Part shown: positions 22,590 through 35,100 of the stretch, in pieces
Layout: every line of letters begins with the position of its first letter
Position numbering within the stretch: position 1 is the stretch's first letter
NCBI GenBank assembly: GCA_002914845.1
Contig: JXTC01000009.1
Span: 1,552,499 to 1,616,498, forward strand
Direction of reading: 5' to 3'
Source: Trema orientale
Lineage: Eukaryota > Streptophyta > Magnoliopsida > Rosales > Cannabaceae
Length of the DNA: 64,000 bases
The notes under the pieces: generated by a model
Seen by the model: the letters and a program-made list of their open reading frames with translations, nothing else
Databases searched by the model: none
Told to the model about the DNA's origin: nothing
Position numbers and translations under genes: made by a program

Positions 22590-25500
22590 TATCAATAATA
22601 CTTTAATGACTTTTTAATACAAAAATTCTCCGAACTCAAAATAATTTAGTAAAATTATCCCTAAACTCAAAATTTTAGAGTAAAACCCCTTAAAATCCTC
22701 GAATATTAGTCTTGTTAGAAATAAAAGGTCCTTATTGTTTTATTTGTGGGTTTTAGGTCCTCATTTTTAGATTTTTATTTCATGTTAATCCCTTTTAATC
22801 TTTTCTGTCCAATATTGTCGTTAATTAGCACTTGCCCAAAATGTACTCGTCTCAGTAGGGGTGAAATTAGAAATAAATGAAAATTATTACTTGTTTTAAA
22901 TAAAAAAACAGTTGAGTTATCATTTTCATTCAATACGGAGGTAAGAAATGGGAAAATTTTATACGGTTCCTGTAATAATCTGATTTTTAAAAGGGCAAAT
23001 GGGTAATTTATGAAGCAATGACAATCTTATAATTAAGCATTTATGGAATATTTTAATTAAAATATCTTGAATATTAAATTCAAGGCTACAGTTTTGAATT
23101 TTTTTGTATAAACCCTCTCCCCCCCTCCCCCTCCACTTCTTCATCTTCTCACAATCAAGGGCCCGAAAGAGAACCAAAATAGTTGAAATTTCAAAGCTTC
23201 GCCACCAACGTACTATAGCTCTGATCGCTCAACGCGCCAGCCCGCCATCTTCCTCTATCTCCGTCGAAGCCATGCCGCCAAGTCTCATCAGATTTCGTCG
23301 TCAGAAAACAGAGATCAGCAATTTTGAAATTTCCGACCACCGTGAGATTTTTCAGCCACTGGAGCTTCACCGGACCTTCTTTCGCGATGCCGATGGTACC
23401 GTTCGATTTGTCTAGTTATCGCCGTCATTTCTCAGTCACTTTTGGCTATTAACTCACCGCCGGTAAGATTTTCACTTTTTGGGCCTTTTTACCAAAGTTT
23501 GTAAAATGTGATATTTTTATAATTATTTCGTTAGGTAATTATTTTAACCAAGCTAATTATTTGAGGTAAAAGAGGGTTAAAAATCATAAATAATTAAGGT
23601 TAGTAGAAGTAAAAATGATATCCGAAAGCATGTCAATTTTCGAATTGAAAAATATGGTATTTTTCTAATTCAGAACAAAAAGTGGTATTCTTGCAAACCA
23701 AAATAGTGTTGAGTTAGAAATCAGTTACTATTAAGATTGGGCTTTGGAATGAAATTTGAAAAGAGTTATTTTTCGAAATATTTATGCAAAAATGACAATT
23801 TTACAATAGTTAGCCAAGTTGATAATTTTTAAATATTTTCAAAAGTGATATTTTCCTAAGTAATTTTGTGATAATGAAACTTTCTGAAATATTTTCAGAA
23901 AAGAAGCATTTTTTGTAAATTTTCAGCAAAAAGATGATATTTTTCTAAATACTTTGGAAAAAGTGGACTTTTTTCAAATTAATTCCAAAAAGAGACATTT
24001 TTGTAGTTTTCAGATTTAAAATTGAATTCTAATTTCAAATTTGATTTAGTGAGGTCGAGAAACGAGTTTTGATATATAATATTGCTATGTTTTGAAATGG
24101 CACAAATTCTGAGGCTCATTAATAATATCGTTTTAAGTGCCACAGGTTAGGTCTCGCCCCGGGACTAACTTTTGACAAATTATATGTCTAACCTAATATT
24201 TTTAGGTGCTTTAAATTTAGTGGTGATATCTGTTTCTCAATCCGAAGCTCCGTTGGATAAGTCACCTTTTCAAGTGAGCTTGCTGGGATTCTAAAATAAC
24301 GTACCTAAGTGATCAACGAGAGTTTTCTTCGAGCGTTATTAGCTTATATATGAATTTATATCTGTTTTAACTTATACTTGCATTAAAACTGATTTATGAA
24401 GAATCGTAATTTTATGATGATTTGATAAATTATTGAAATGTGTTGGATTATACTGGGATTAGACTGTGTGGATTTTTATACTTATTATGACATTGTGATT
24501 ATGGGGTAAAACAGCGGCGTGCTGCCTATATTACAGTAAATCCCAGGATAATGTCAAGTGAGATTTTAAAGCATGATTTGATTCATAGATGTATGGTTGT
24601 TGTGAATTGTTACATGTTGTACATATCATAGGATCACACACTTGAGTTCCATTATTACATCATGGTAGTTTAGATCGCTGGCAAGTTGCTACAGTGCTAG
24701 GTGAAAGGCCTAGGCCCCTATGCAGGTTTTTGGCTGATACACCTATGGGTAGTGTTAGGATATTGGGTACCTCTGCTACAGAGGTACTACAGGGCCGTGA
24801 TGGGAAGATGAGAGATCACTCATATACTTGGTCGATTTATGATATGTACAATTATGTAGATTTTGTTTTGCTTTTGAATATGAGATTATTCGGGATATCA
24901 ATTATTTTATAAACTTGGTTTATAAATGGATTTTGGAAAAGGTGTTAACCATGCAGGTTTGGTAAAAATTGCATCCAGTCATTGAGTTTTTGCTGAGCAT
25001 GTGAATGTCCACCCCTTACTTCTCCCACTTTCAGGTGTTTGTCTAACTGAGGTAATCGTCTTGATGGATAGACAAACTTGAAACTACAAATGATTTAATG
25101 TAATTATTTTGGACTTTGGATTAAAGTTTTCAATTGAACTCAGTTTACTATAATCTATGAATTATTTATGCGTTTTCAAACGAATTTATTACAAGCTTTG
25201 TTAAACTTTAATGGGTATTATTCTTAAATAATTAAAGCTACTAAGAATTTTAATAGTTGTGGAATTTATAATAATTTGAGAACTAAAACGAAATTATTTA
25301 ATACATAATTTCTCCTGAATTTCGTAAAACTAATATTTATTTATTCTTTCACTTAAAATTACAAAAATTCACGGCTTTGGATTTCCGGTCATGACAGTTC
25401 CAAGATGGATCTACTTTGGTCCAAGTATTTATATATCTAGAAGAGATGTATATGATTATATTGCTTATTTTGTGGGACATATATTGTCAATTTTATGTTT

Positions 25501-26025
25501 TGTCATTCTAATTTTATGAGACATATGTATATTGCTAAAATTTTATATGGTTCCAATATGGATCTAATTTAGTCTAAGTTTCATATACCTCTCTTCTAGA
25601 TAAATGAATACTTGGACCAAAGTAGATTCATATTAGAATCATATAAAATTTTCTAATTTCTTACCTCTGTCTTGACGATAACCCAACTTTTTTTTGAAAA
25701 AAAAATAATAATTTCCCTTTGTTTCCAATTTTACCCTTGCTGAGATGAGCACCTTTTGGGTAAGTACTAATTAACGATAGTTTTGGATAAAAAAGATTAA
25801 AAGAGATTAACATGAAACACAAATATACGAGTGAGTACCTAAAAGTTGCGAATAAAAGAATAGATGCTTAGCCGTAAAAAAATTAACAGATTCACATTTC
25901 TTTTCTAACAAAACTAATATTAGGGGACTTTAGGAGGTTTTGCTCTAAAACAATTGAGTTCATAGTTAATTTTACTAAATTGTTCTGAGTTCAGGATGTT
26001 TTTGTATTAAAAAGCCTATTTTAAT
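22590..26025. mobile_element. foldback DNA element interrupted by a solo LTR
   Basis: 22590-22970 plus 25402-25445 is the reverse complement of 25593-26025. Examples are AGATTAAAAGGGATTAACAT against its counterpart near 25797, and CTTGGACCAAAGTAGAT near 25612 against ATCTACTTTGGTCCAAG at 25409. The loop is about 25446-25592. Pairing continues through the LTR insertion point, which shows the LTR inserted later. Weaker TIR-like sequence continues outward, with CACTGCAAGAAAAA at 22383 resembling a CACTA-type end. No transposase is present. Confidence 0.75.
22971..25396 (+). mobile_element. solo LTR, Ty3/gypsy-like
   Basis: The sequence begins TGTAATAATC and ends GGTCATGACA, with TG...CA termini. 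The 5-bp duplication GTTCC lies at 22966-22970 and 25397-25401. There is no internal coding region, second LTR, PBS or PPT, so this is a solo LTR of 2.4 kb left by intra-element recombination. A GC-richer leader (about 23110-23460) contains a short open frame with no recognised domain. The 3' third resembles the remnant at 12300-13635. Confidence 0.85.
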
Positions 26026-26029
26026 TTAG

Positions 26030-26826
26030 TTAAATTTTTGAAATTCCACTACATTTAGATTTAGTAGCATTTTTTTAAAACAAAAAGGCTACTAAATTTT
26101 AGATTTAGTAACATTTTACTATTCACTTAGTCATTTTAAAAATATTGATTAATTTAAGAATTAGAGTAAAATGAAAACTGTAATAAGACTAAACATAATA
26201 TGGGTAAAAAAAAAAAGAATATGAGTACTTTTACGTTTCTCTCTTTTATGTTTTATTTTTAGTATTATATACAAGATTTATCTACTCATTATATTCTATT
26301 TAAAAAAAAATTTCCTTAAAGAATCTAAGCTATTATTTTCCCCAAACTAATTATATGATTAAAATATTAAGAAATACTAAAAAGGACATCAAGGAAAAAA
26401 AAACAATTTTCAATATGTAATAATAACATCAAAAAATTCTCGAATATAAGACAATTATAATTATTGAGCTTCTTCATTCATATCAGTTGAATAATTCCTA
26501 TGTTTCTCTATTTTTTATTATCTATATTTTCATAGTTTACATATAAATTGTACTCATTATATCCAATTAAATTGAAAGCAAGATAAGTCTCTTTTTAAAA
26601 GAAATTAAATGGCATTTAAAATAACGTTTGAATTCTCATCCTAATAAGAATAATACTAAATTAATATGCAAAATTCTGATACGAATCATAAATAAATAAA
26701 TGTGCATATCACCAATAATTTAAAAATTAAGATACACCACACTACAAGTGGCCTAATTAGAGTAAGATATAAAACTCCATGACTAAAAGTTTTAGTTAGA
26801 AAAATATCCACCATGTCGTTACTAAA
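26030..26826. other. AT-rich intergenic sequence
   Basis: No supported gene. TTTAGTAGCATTTTT- and TTTAGTAACATTTTA-like motifs near 26060-26115 may be decayed ends of the adjacent foldback element. Confidence 0.4.
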
Positions 26827-26828
26827 AA

Positions 26829-26993
26829 TTTTTTTTTTTTTTTTTTTTTTATAAAAAAGTGGGGCTTAACTAATGACCACCACTTACTACAAATTGAAGG
26901 AAAATGACACACACACACACTACCAAGGTTTGAACCCCTGACCCCCCCAAACACACACACAACCCTCAAACCTTGGACCAACTGAGCTGAGGC
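26829..26993 (-). mobile_element. tRNA-derived SINE
   Basis: On the minus strand the head GCCTCAGCTCAGTTGGTCC is a pol III A box and GGGGTTCAAACC is a B box about 55 bases later. The body ends in a 22-base A tail, seen as the T run at 26829-26850. This is the layout of plant tRNA-derived SINEs such as Au-like families. CA/GT microsatellites interrupt the body. The target duplication is unclear, though AAAAATTT occurs on both sides. Confidence 0.75.
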
Positions 26994-26999
26994 TATATA

Positions 27000-29900
27000 T
27001 ATCAACAAAAATTTAATGTTACCACTAAATTAAATTCCGAAACTAAATGTTTGTGAGCATGTAATGGTCACTTTTCTTCAGGTAATATGTGTATGCTTGT
27101 GCCATTATTCAAGTATAGTAATAGCTATCATTACATTTGATAGTATGAATAATCGTATAGCACCACAGAAATACAATCACAGATATAACACACAATACTT
27201 ATCATTGTAGTCAATCTACTGCACTTACAGATGATAACTTTGCTCCAAAAAGAAAAAATATAGCCTTGACAACTTGCACCGCAAACTGAGGTCACATTAT
27301 AACACAATATAGGACACATTAACTTCGGAATTCACACTAATTAGGTTACATTCAAAATCCTAATTAGTATTAGCATTGCTTGTTTTCTCGTCCTAACTTT
27401 TTTGGCTAAAATTAACTCTTTTGGGCCTTAAAAGCATAAAAACCTATTCAAGTCCCAAATTATCACTTAAGGAAACTATTTTATAACTTCCAAATGGAAG
27501 ATATAGATCTATATCTATATATTATCATTCTCAACTCTATGCTAAACTATATTTTATATTTCCTATATACAAGACTTTAGAGTATTTTAAGAATAAGACT
27601 CTGTCGAGTAAGTCAAAAAATATAATTTAAAATTATCTCACATATGACTATCTTAATGATAAAATTAATTCTTCTATGAAAGCGGATTATTATTCAAGAA
27701 TTAATTTTATCTGCTTTAGTCCAATATAATTAATATTATATTAAGTGTCTTTATTCTAATGTCACCATATTAGTAACACGCATAAGATTATCACATTCTA
27801 AATGATAATAAATCAAACTCTTACCAATTCAAAGTTTCCAAATTTTAATTATGTATTACGGATAATTAGATTATTTAACTGTAAGCTCAATTAATCCTCT
27901 TGCAATTCAATAATTGAGTACTGAGTTTTACAGTATTATAAATAATATCAGAGAATTTTGAATAATAATATTCTAACAATGTATTACTAGAAAATATTAA
28001 ATACATAGACAAACAAAAGAATTGAAAATTTTATTTATTTTCAACGATGTTACAACAATCCATATATTTTAGAACACGATCTCTAACAAATTATTGGAAG
28101 ATTTTAAAAAAGTATTGAAGAAAATTACGTTAAAAGAGGAAAGCTTAAGACAAAGAATATGAAAGTTAGTAATAATGAAAATAAAAAGTTCGGAATGATG
28201 TTAACATGTAGAGCTACTGCAATGGGAAATTGGGAATGGTTCCTGCACTTGAAGAGGTTCCTATTTAAAGGGGTGCTTTATGTCTTTAGCTATACGGCTA
28301 GCTTCAATGAGTTCATTAAACTTAGATTCGATTCTGCCACTGCCTCAAATCTTTCGTAGTACAGCACTTCCTTCTAAGAAACAACCACGTTCAATGAGAC
28401 TGTTGGGAGTGTCCACCTTTAAAAGGGTGTCTAAGGTACGAAGACAAGCAGGATCTGCCTACCAAACCTAATGACAGCCTCCAGCCCCATCCACCTTTCA
28501 TATTGGTGAACAAATTACCGAACTTTCAAGTTAAACCTTGAAAGTAAAATTTAAACAATATCAAATTGGGATATTATTTTTGTTAGGGCACACGTTTGTG
28601 AGCCCTGACAAAATTATTTTTGGACCATTTTTTATGTTGGCATCTTAATTAATGAATATTATTCTTTAATTCTAATTTTTATTTTGAGTAATTATCATTT
28701 GCTTAATTATAAATATAAAATCTTGATGTTTTCATTGTCTGAGCTTGAGCTTGCATTGAAGGCTAACATTTTGAAGCTAGGAAAAGGCTAATACGCTAAT
28801 ACTTTGATTGCGTGATTAATTAGGTTTGTGTGAAGTCATGAAGTTGACATAGGAAGGATCAAAACACATTAAATGATTTTTCAACTAATAAAAACCATGA
28901 AACAAATTTTCGTGAGTCTAAATTATTACCAAAATTTGGCAATACTAAACCTTCGAAGATACTACTAATAAGTCAGAGGAATTTATAAAGAAATAGATGA
29001 TCAGGTAGAAAAAAAAAAAAAAAAAGAAGAACTGATCTAGAACTAGAGAGATTTCGTAGACGAAATTAAGAGAGAAAATTTGAATATTCAGTTCATTTAG
29101 TAGCAACTTATTAAAGTTTAAATGATAACGCAAATAACAAGCCTATTTATATTCTTGATTCAACTAGGAAACCAATTAAAAAAAATTTAAAACAAAATTA
29201 AATTCTAATTTGAAAATAAGACAAAAACCTGAAAATTATACTAAATAAAAATAACAACAATAATCCCAATAAATAATGATAAAAGTTAATTATCTATATT
29301 TTGTATCCTGTTCTTCATCACTAAAGCTCCGATCTCACAAACTCTCATTCAAAACCGATAATATGCAAAATTTCAAAACATAATCGGTTGAAAAGGTAAA
29401 AACACGTATTGCAATCAAATTCGAGAGAGAAATTGAAATTTAAAAGTTGAATCATAACTTAATTAATCAGCCTGAATCAATGCAGGGCGTTGTCAAGTTC
29501 AATTTTGTGTCTAATAGCGAGTTCAAAGAATGTCTCTCAGTTTCAATGTAGGGCTCCGTTTATGCCCAAAATTGAAGTCCTATCTTATATCAGGGGTGGA
29601 GCCAGGAATTTGATCCAATAGGGAGCAAAGAGAAAAATTACCTCGCCGTAATAGTTCAAAAAGAACTAGAAATTTAGAATTTTCTCTTAATTAAGTAAAA
29701 TTGAAAACTAAATCACTGTATAATAGCTTCATCATCAATCTTATCAGAAATTTCTTTCTCAATACATATGACTAAATCGTCACTCATTCATTGATGTCCC
29801 ATTTGATTGCGTGAATGATTTATCGTTTAGTTAGAAACTTTCACAGAATCGTGTTTATTGAAGATTCATGATAAAGAATCATGATAAGATTAAAACAAGA

Positions 29901-31060
29901 TAAGAGTGAGAAATTTTGAAGAAATACCATATATATAGTGGCTAGTGACGCCACACGCTAGTAAAGAAAAATCGCAAAAGTGAGATATTGAGATTTGTGA
30001 GAACTTGGAATTGCTTTCCTATGAGAAAACGTAGCTCTGAAGGTTCCTCTTCTTGTGTTCTTTCTTTTTTTTTTTCCGTATATATTTAGAACAATTTTTT
30101 ATAATTTCTAATTGATTTTTTTGTGGGATGCACACTTTAAAAGAAATAGGAAATGAGCTTCATTTGATTTTTTAAAAAAATGATAAAAGGAAATGAGAAA
30201 TGGACTTCACTTAAGAAAATGATAAAATGGGCTTCATAAGATGGGATTCACTAATAGGGAATGATCTAGCCCAAAATATTTGAGGGGCAAATGTAAAATT
30301 TTATAAATTAAAAGAAGGTAAAAGACTATTTTTTCAAAAAAAATTACACGCTATTTTTTTTTTTCTTTTTTGAGCTTCTTTCAAAATTCCAGGCCTAAAG
30401 TGCCAAAAATTGAGAAATCTCGGATGGGCCAAATTTTTTGAAAAATCTCGAATTGATTTAAAAAATCACTTTTAAAAATAATTTTAGAAAAATACCACTT
30501 TTTCTTCAAAATTAGTATTTTTCAATGATACTCGAGATAAACAATTAACTTACTTGAAGTAATCGGTCAAGTTATCTATTGGTTACTTTAAGTAGCTCAT
30601 CAATTAATAAAAAATGATATTTTTCTAAATACTTTTAAAAATAGTATTTTTCTAATTAAAATCCGAGATTTTTCCAAAAAAAAAAAATCAAAATCCAAGA
30701 TTTTTCAATTGTTTTGAAAATTTACCAATAAAAAAAAATCAAATTTCATTTTTTTTTTTTTCAAAAAAATCGAGGGGCAATTTGCCCTGGGCCTAATGTG
30801 GCTGTCTCATATATTTTACTATTAAACCGACGAGATATCTTTTTTTTTTAATATCTCATCACCTGATACCCGTTATCCACTTATCTTGTCGGCTGGAGGA
30901 AAAAATAAACGTCGATGTGATGACGAAAATAGTCCTTTGCGTAATAGTAATTGATTTTAATAAATATAAACCAAATGTTCCAAGACACCCACATATATGT
31001 ATATATATTGTATTGAAAATATAACTTTTGTATAAAGAAAATTTGATAAATAGAGTTGCA
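27000..31060. other. long intergenic stretch without a supported gene
   Basis: AT-rich DNA between the SINE and the TRIM element. The 28200-28480 stretch is less AT-rich and has short open frames on both strands with stops in each; I recognise no protein. A CAGGGGTGGAGCCAGGAATT-type sequence at 29590 is typical of decayed transposon ends. 30365-30780 belongs to a dispersed repeat (see its entry). Confidence 0.4.
30365..30780 (+). repeat. dispersed repeat, copy 1
   Basis: Matches 48640-49110 in the same orientation with about 75-80% identity: GCTTCTTTCAAAATTCCA, then AAATTGA(G/A)AAATC, TTTTTTGAAAAAT, and AGAAAAATACCA(C/T)TTTTTC. Both copies are rich in CTTGAAGTAA/TGAGGTAAC-like motifs and end in poly-A/T. 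No TIRs or coding sequence were found. Confidence 0.6.
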
Positions 31061-31065
31061 CACTT

Positions 31066-31405
31066 TGTAAGACCACTGGATGATCCTCCCAGAACATACC
31101 CGATGTGGGACTTGGGTCGTTACAAACTCCCCCGTTAAGGGCCTAGCGTCCTCGTTAGGGAGTCCACATTCAATAGCCCACATACAACCCCTATGGGCGG
31201 GGTCCACATTCACCACGATTCTGGCCCGTGACAGCCTTCCAAGGCCTACACAGATATGGACTGGGTCGGCTCTAAACACCAAATGTAACACCACTAGGTC
31301 TTATCCAAAAGTGCTAGCTTGAAGGTATTTTTGGGCTCATAGACCATCACTTAAATATCCATGATCTTCCTAGAGTATACTCGATGTGGGACTTGGGTCG
31401 TTATA
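31066..31405 (-). mobile_element. TRIM retrotransposon
   Basis: A 340-bp element with target duplication CACTT at 31061-31065 and 31406-31410. Read on the minus strand, the 5' LTR (31405-31284, 122 bp) runs TGTAACGACCCAAGTCCCAC-like to GTGTTACA. A PBS-like TGGTGTTTAGAGCC (compare TGGTATCAGAGCC) follows, and the PPT AACGGGGGAG precedes the 3' LTR. The 3' LTR (31124-31066) has lost about 60 bases internally. There is no coding capacity; it fits terminal-repeat retrotransposons in miniature. Confidence 0.82.
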
Positions 31406-31410
31406 CACTT

Positions 31411-31746
31411 TATTTGGACAAAGTTATAGTATTTTTCTTTTCTTTTTTTTAAATGAAAGTTATTTTTGGTTTCAATTAGGAATTCTAATTAAGTCTTAAT
31501 TAAACATTTAAACACTGAAGATTATCTACTTTTCTTCTTTTGGGAATTAACAGATCACGAATTACCTTATAATGGTCTATTTACACATCACTTTCCTTTT
31601 TCTATTCTTCAGTTTCCTTCTTTTCCTCCAACATAATTCTCCTTCCAAATTTGTAAAGTAAATACGGTAAATTTGCAGTGCATGCCTATTTAGGACGACC
31701 TTAGTGATCCCTGTCTAGCTATACATACTATACACGACCTCCGTTT
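31411..31746. other. upstream region of neprosin gene B
   Basis: AT-rich sequence between the TRIM element and the TATA candidate. No gene or bounded repeat was seen. Confidence 0.4.
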
Positions 31747-31798
31747 GTTATATATGCAGTGCCATTTCATACATAACAAAGACCAAAGAGATCGACAG
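31747..31798 (+). promoter_or_regulatory. core promoter and 5' UTR exon of neprosin gene B
   Basis: TTATATATG at about 31748-31756 is a TATA-box candidate. About 40 bases later a short leader (ACATAACAAAGACC...) ends at a 5' splice site, CGACAG|GTATCG, at 31798/31799. The matching 3' splice site TTTTTCAG ends at 32139, 15 bases before the start codon. Confidence 0.5.
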
Positions 31799-32154
31799 GT
31801 ATCGATTTCTACTTTACATATTGTACTTCAAACAATTATTTTTTTGAAAAAAAAATAGTTATATTCTTTTAATTCATTGTGAGAAAAAAAATTGAAAACT
31901 ATGTTTATGTTCATATGTGATTCAGTTTAATACATCACATTATTGTATAAAGGGGAAATTGTTATACCGTGTTTAGTAGTTGATCTCCGCAGGCTTGTTG
32001 CTACTATAAAGTTTAATCTTAATAGTTTTATACATTATTATTACTCTTCCCCTAAAAAAGTGGTTGATATAACACTTCATGATTATCTATTATTCTAGAC
32101 TAAAATAATACGTACTAATATTTACTTACAATTTTTCAGGTCAACACATGATCC

Positions 32155-35100
32155 ATGGCAATGAGCTGGGTAGTCTTACTTCTTTTCGTTGTATGCTTTT
32201 GTCTTTCATACAATGGAGGAGCTGAAGGAGGTCCCAGTAGATTAACAAAGAAGGAAGAGTTGGAAATAGAGAAGCAACTTAAGCTCTTGAATAAGCCAGC
32301 GGTTAAGAGTATAAAGGTACGTAAATATAATTAACTTAAGCTTTATTTTTTAACTATCCCTAAACCTTATATAATAACCCAGAGACACCAAATAATTGTG
32401 CTACCTATTAAAAATGAATAATAGAATTAGTATCTATAGGTTCAAAACCAAATATGATTTTCTCAATGCTAATAGTAAAAGTAATTAATACAGATTTTTC
32501 TGGGTTTACATTCAATCAATTAAATCTGGATTGGATAAATTCATCATGTTAATAAACCTAGGATGTCTTTTTGTGAAATTCATTTGTGTTTCATTAATAT
32601 TTGATGTTAATCTATGAGTACAGTACAACATTAAAAGTGTAACTAAGTTATATTACTCCTAAAATGTACAACTCAGAGCCTTTGGTTTTCTCTACTTTTG
32701 AAAGTAAAGTGTGTTCTCGTTCTTAGGTTCTTATGATTAATAAAAATTTGTAACTTTAAGTGGTACATGTGGCAACTTTTCTTAGGATTAACCCACTTTT
32801 GGCATCAAAGTGTAGGGTTACTCCCAATTTGGCCCTTGATCATTGAAATGTGTCAATTTAATTTTGGTCCCAAGCTGTATATTCCTTTCAATTTTGGCCT
32901 CTGAACTTTTATATATGTTCAGTGTTTTCTTTGAACTACGTCTTTTGTCATATTTTGGCCTCTAAAAATTTTTTTGTCGCAGTTTGGCCCCTTGAACTAA
33001 AGTTCAACTACCAAAACTAAGACAGAAAAAAGTACTTCGGTACTCTCAAGGCAAAATATATACAAATATATATATATGTATAGGTTGCCAATCCAGTAGG
33101 TATTTTTTTTTTTTACCTATTTGTAGGTTTTTTTTTTTCTAATCATTGGATCATCATCTAATAATGATCTAACGGCTAAAATGAGATGCATGAAAAGACA
33201 TGCATCATTAAAGTTTTTTTTTTCTCCTACTTTTTAATATAAAAAAATGTGCAAAAATTTTTTTCATTAGTCCAATTGATACCTATGCATAGGAAAAAAA
33301 AAAAATACCTATTGGATTGACGCCCGTGTGTATATATGTATATATCTTTAAGGGTCAAATCTTGACACGTGAATTAGACAATAAAATTGAGACAAAAACC
33401 GTGAATCATAAGCAAATACTGATGCATTTCAAAATTTAAAATTCAAATTGGCCCTGATCCTACTTGGGACTTATATAAGTGAAATCAACTCCCTTTCTTT
33501 TTTTTTAACCCTTTTTTTTCCCTTGCTTTTATGTGTATGTAAAATGTCTTTTTTTTTTTTTTTTTTAAATCTCTTTTGTGGATGTGGAAACTAAAAACAA
33601 GATCATATTGAGATAAAGTGTAATTACCACTAGATTATGTCTTTTACGATTATATTATTTTATTTTTTATGTCCAAACTGTAAATTGATTTCATATATGC
33701 ATCAAATAAGCAAATGAACCAAGCGAAAAAAGCATTAAGCTTAATTATGGCATAAATATGTGTGTATATATATATATATATTTTTTGTACATTTTTTTAT
33801 ATTAAAAAATAAGAGAGAGAAATAGCATTAATAATGCACGTCTTTTCATGTATATTATTATAGTCGTTAGATCACTATTAGATGATGATCTAACGGCTAA
33901 AAAAAAATACCTACACATAAGTAAAAAAAAAAATACCTACTGGATTGGCAACCATATATATATGCTAATCAGGAAGTGGATTGGCAACCATATATATATA
34001 TGCTAATCAGGAAGTTGATTTGGACAGACAAAATATGGAGATGTTTATGATTGTGTAGATTTCTACAAACAACCAGCATTTGACCATCCTTTGCTGAAGA
34101 ACCACGCTTACCATTTTCAAGTAATATTTTGCTATTCTAGTACTTTGGTTTCCATAGCTGAACTCTTTTTTTGCTTACTTATAGGTATATATGCATGTAT
34201 TATATGTATGCGTCTGTGTACGTATATATGTTTCCTTTATATAATGACGTTATGAGATGGATTATTCAATATTTTTGTTTCAGATGAAACCTACTTCACC
34301 TCCTAAGAGGATGAATGACAAAGAATCCTCAGTGGTAATTGTCCAACCATTAGTGGAGATAGCTCTAAAGGGTGAAAGTTGTCCAATTGGGACTGTTCCA
34401 ATTAAAAAAACTACTAAGGAAGATCTCATCCGAGAAAAGATGTTAAACGCAGGGAATCCAGGTCTTCATGTAATCATTTACTTATTATCTCTCGCTTTTT
34501 CTCTTCTTTTTTTTCGGTTAATTTGTACTTTTCATTTTGGGTAATTTAAAGGACATTTTTGCATCTAAATTAGATTAACACATTTTCTTTTAATTCGAAA
34601 TTATAATGGCACCCCCTCACGAAAGCTTATTACAATAACATGAATCTTTTGAATTGGAAAAGAATTTGACTAAAATTTTAGTTTTGACCATTAAATTGTC
34701 ATTTAAATTAGTCTTTTTCGATTAAAACAACAATTAGTTGTTAAAATTAAAAGACTAAAATATCTAATTGTTAATTTTTTTATTATATAGTTGTTAATTT
34801 CCATTTTTTTTTCTAGATATTTTTTCTCTGACATTGATAATACTTGAGCTCAGTAATTACTAATCTCACTGCATATGATCTATGTAACTAAATTAATGAA
34901 GATCATATTCCTTACCTTCAAATGCAGATTTATATGTTCCAATTATATATATTCCAATAGATGCGGCTGTTAGTCATATGCAAAAACAAGATTTTTCAAT
35001 ATGTTAAAGGAAAATTTTGACTAGATTTTCATGAGGCCTACTCGATAAAGCAAACTTATTATTAGTCATATGCAAAAACAGTTTATACATAAATAGATTT

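Noticed and set aside
26925..26995. tRNA gene on the minus strand
   Set aside because: A and B boxes exist, but arms do not pair and a long A tail follows, which fits a SINE.
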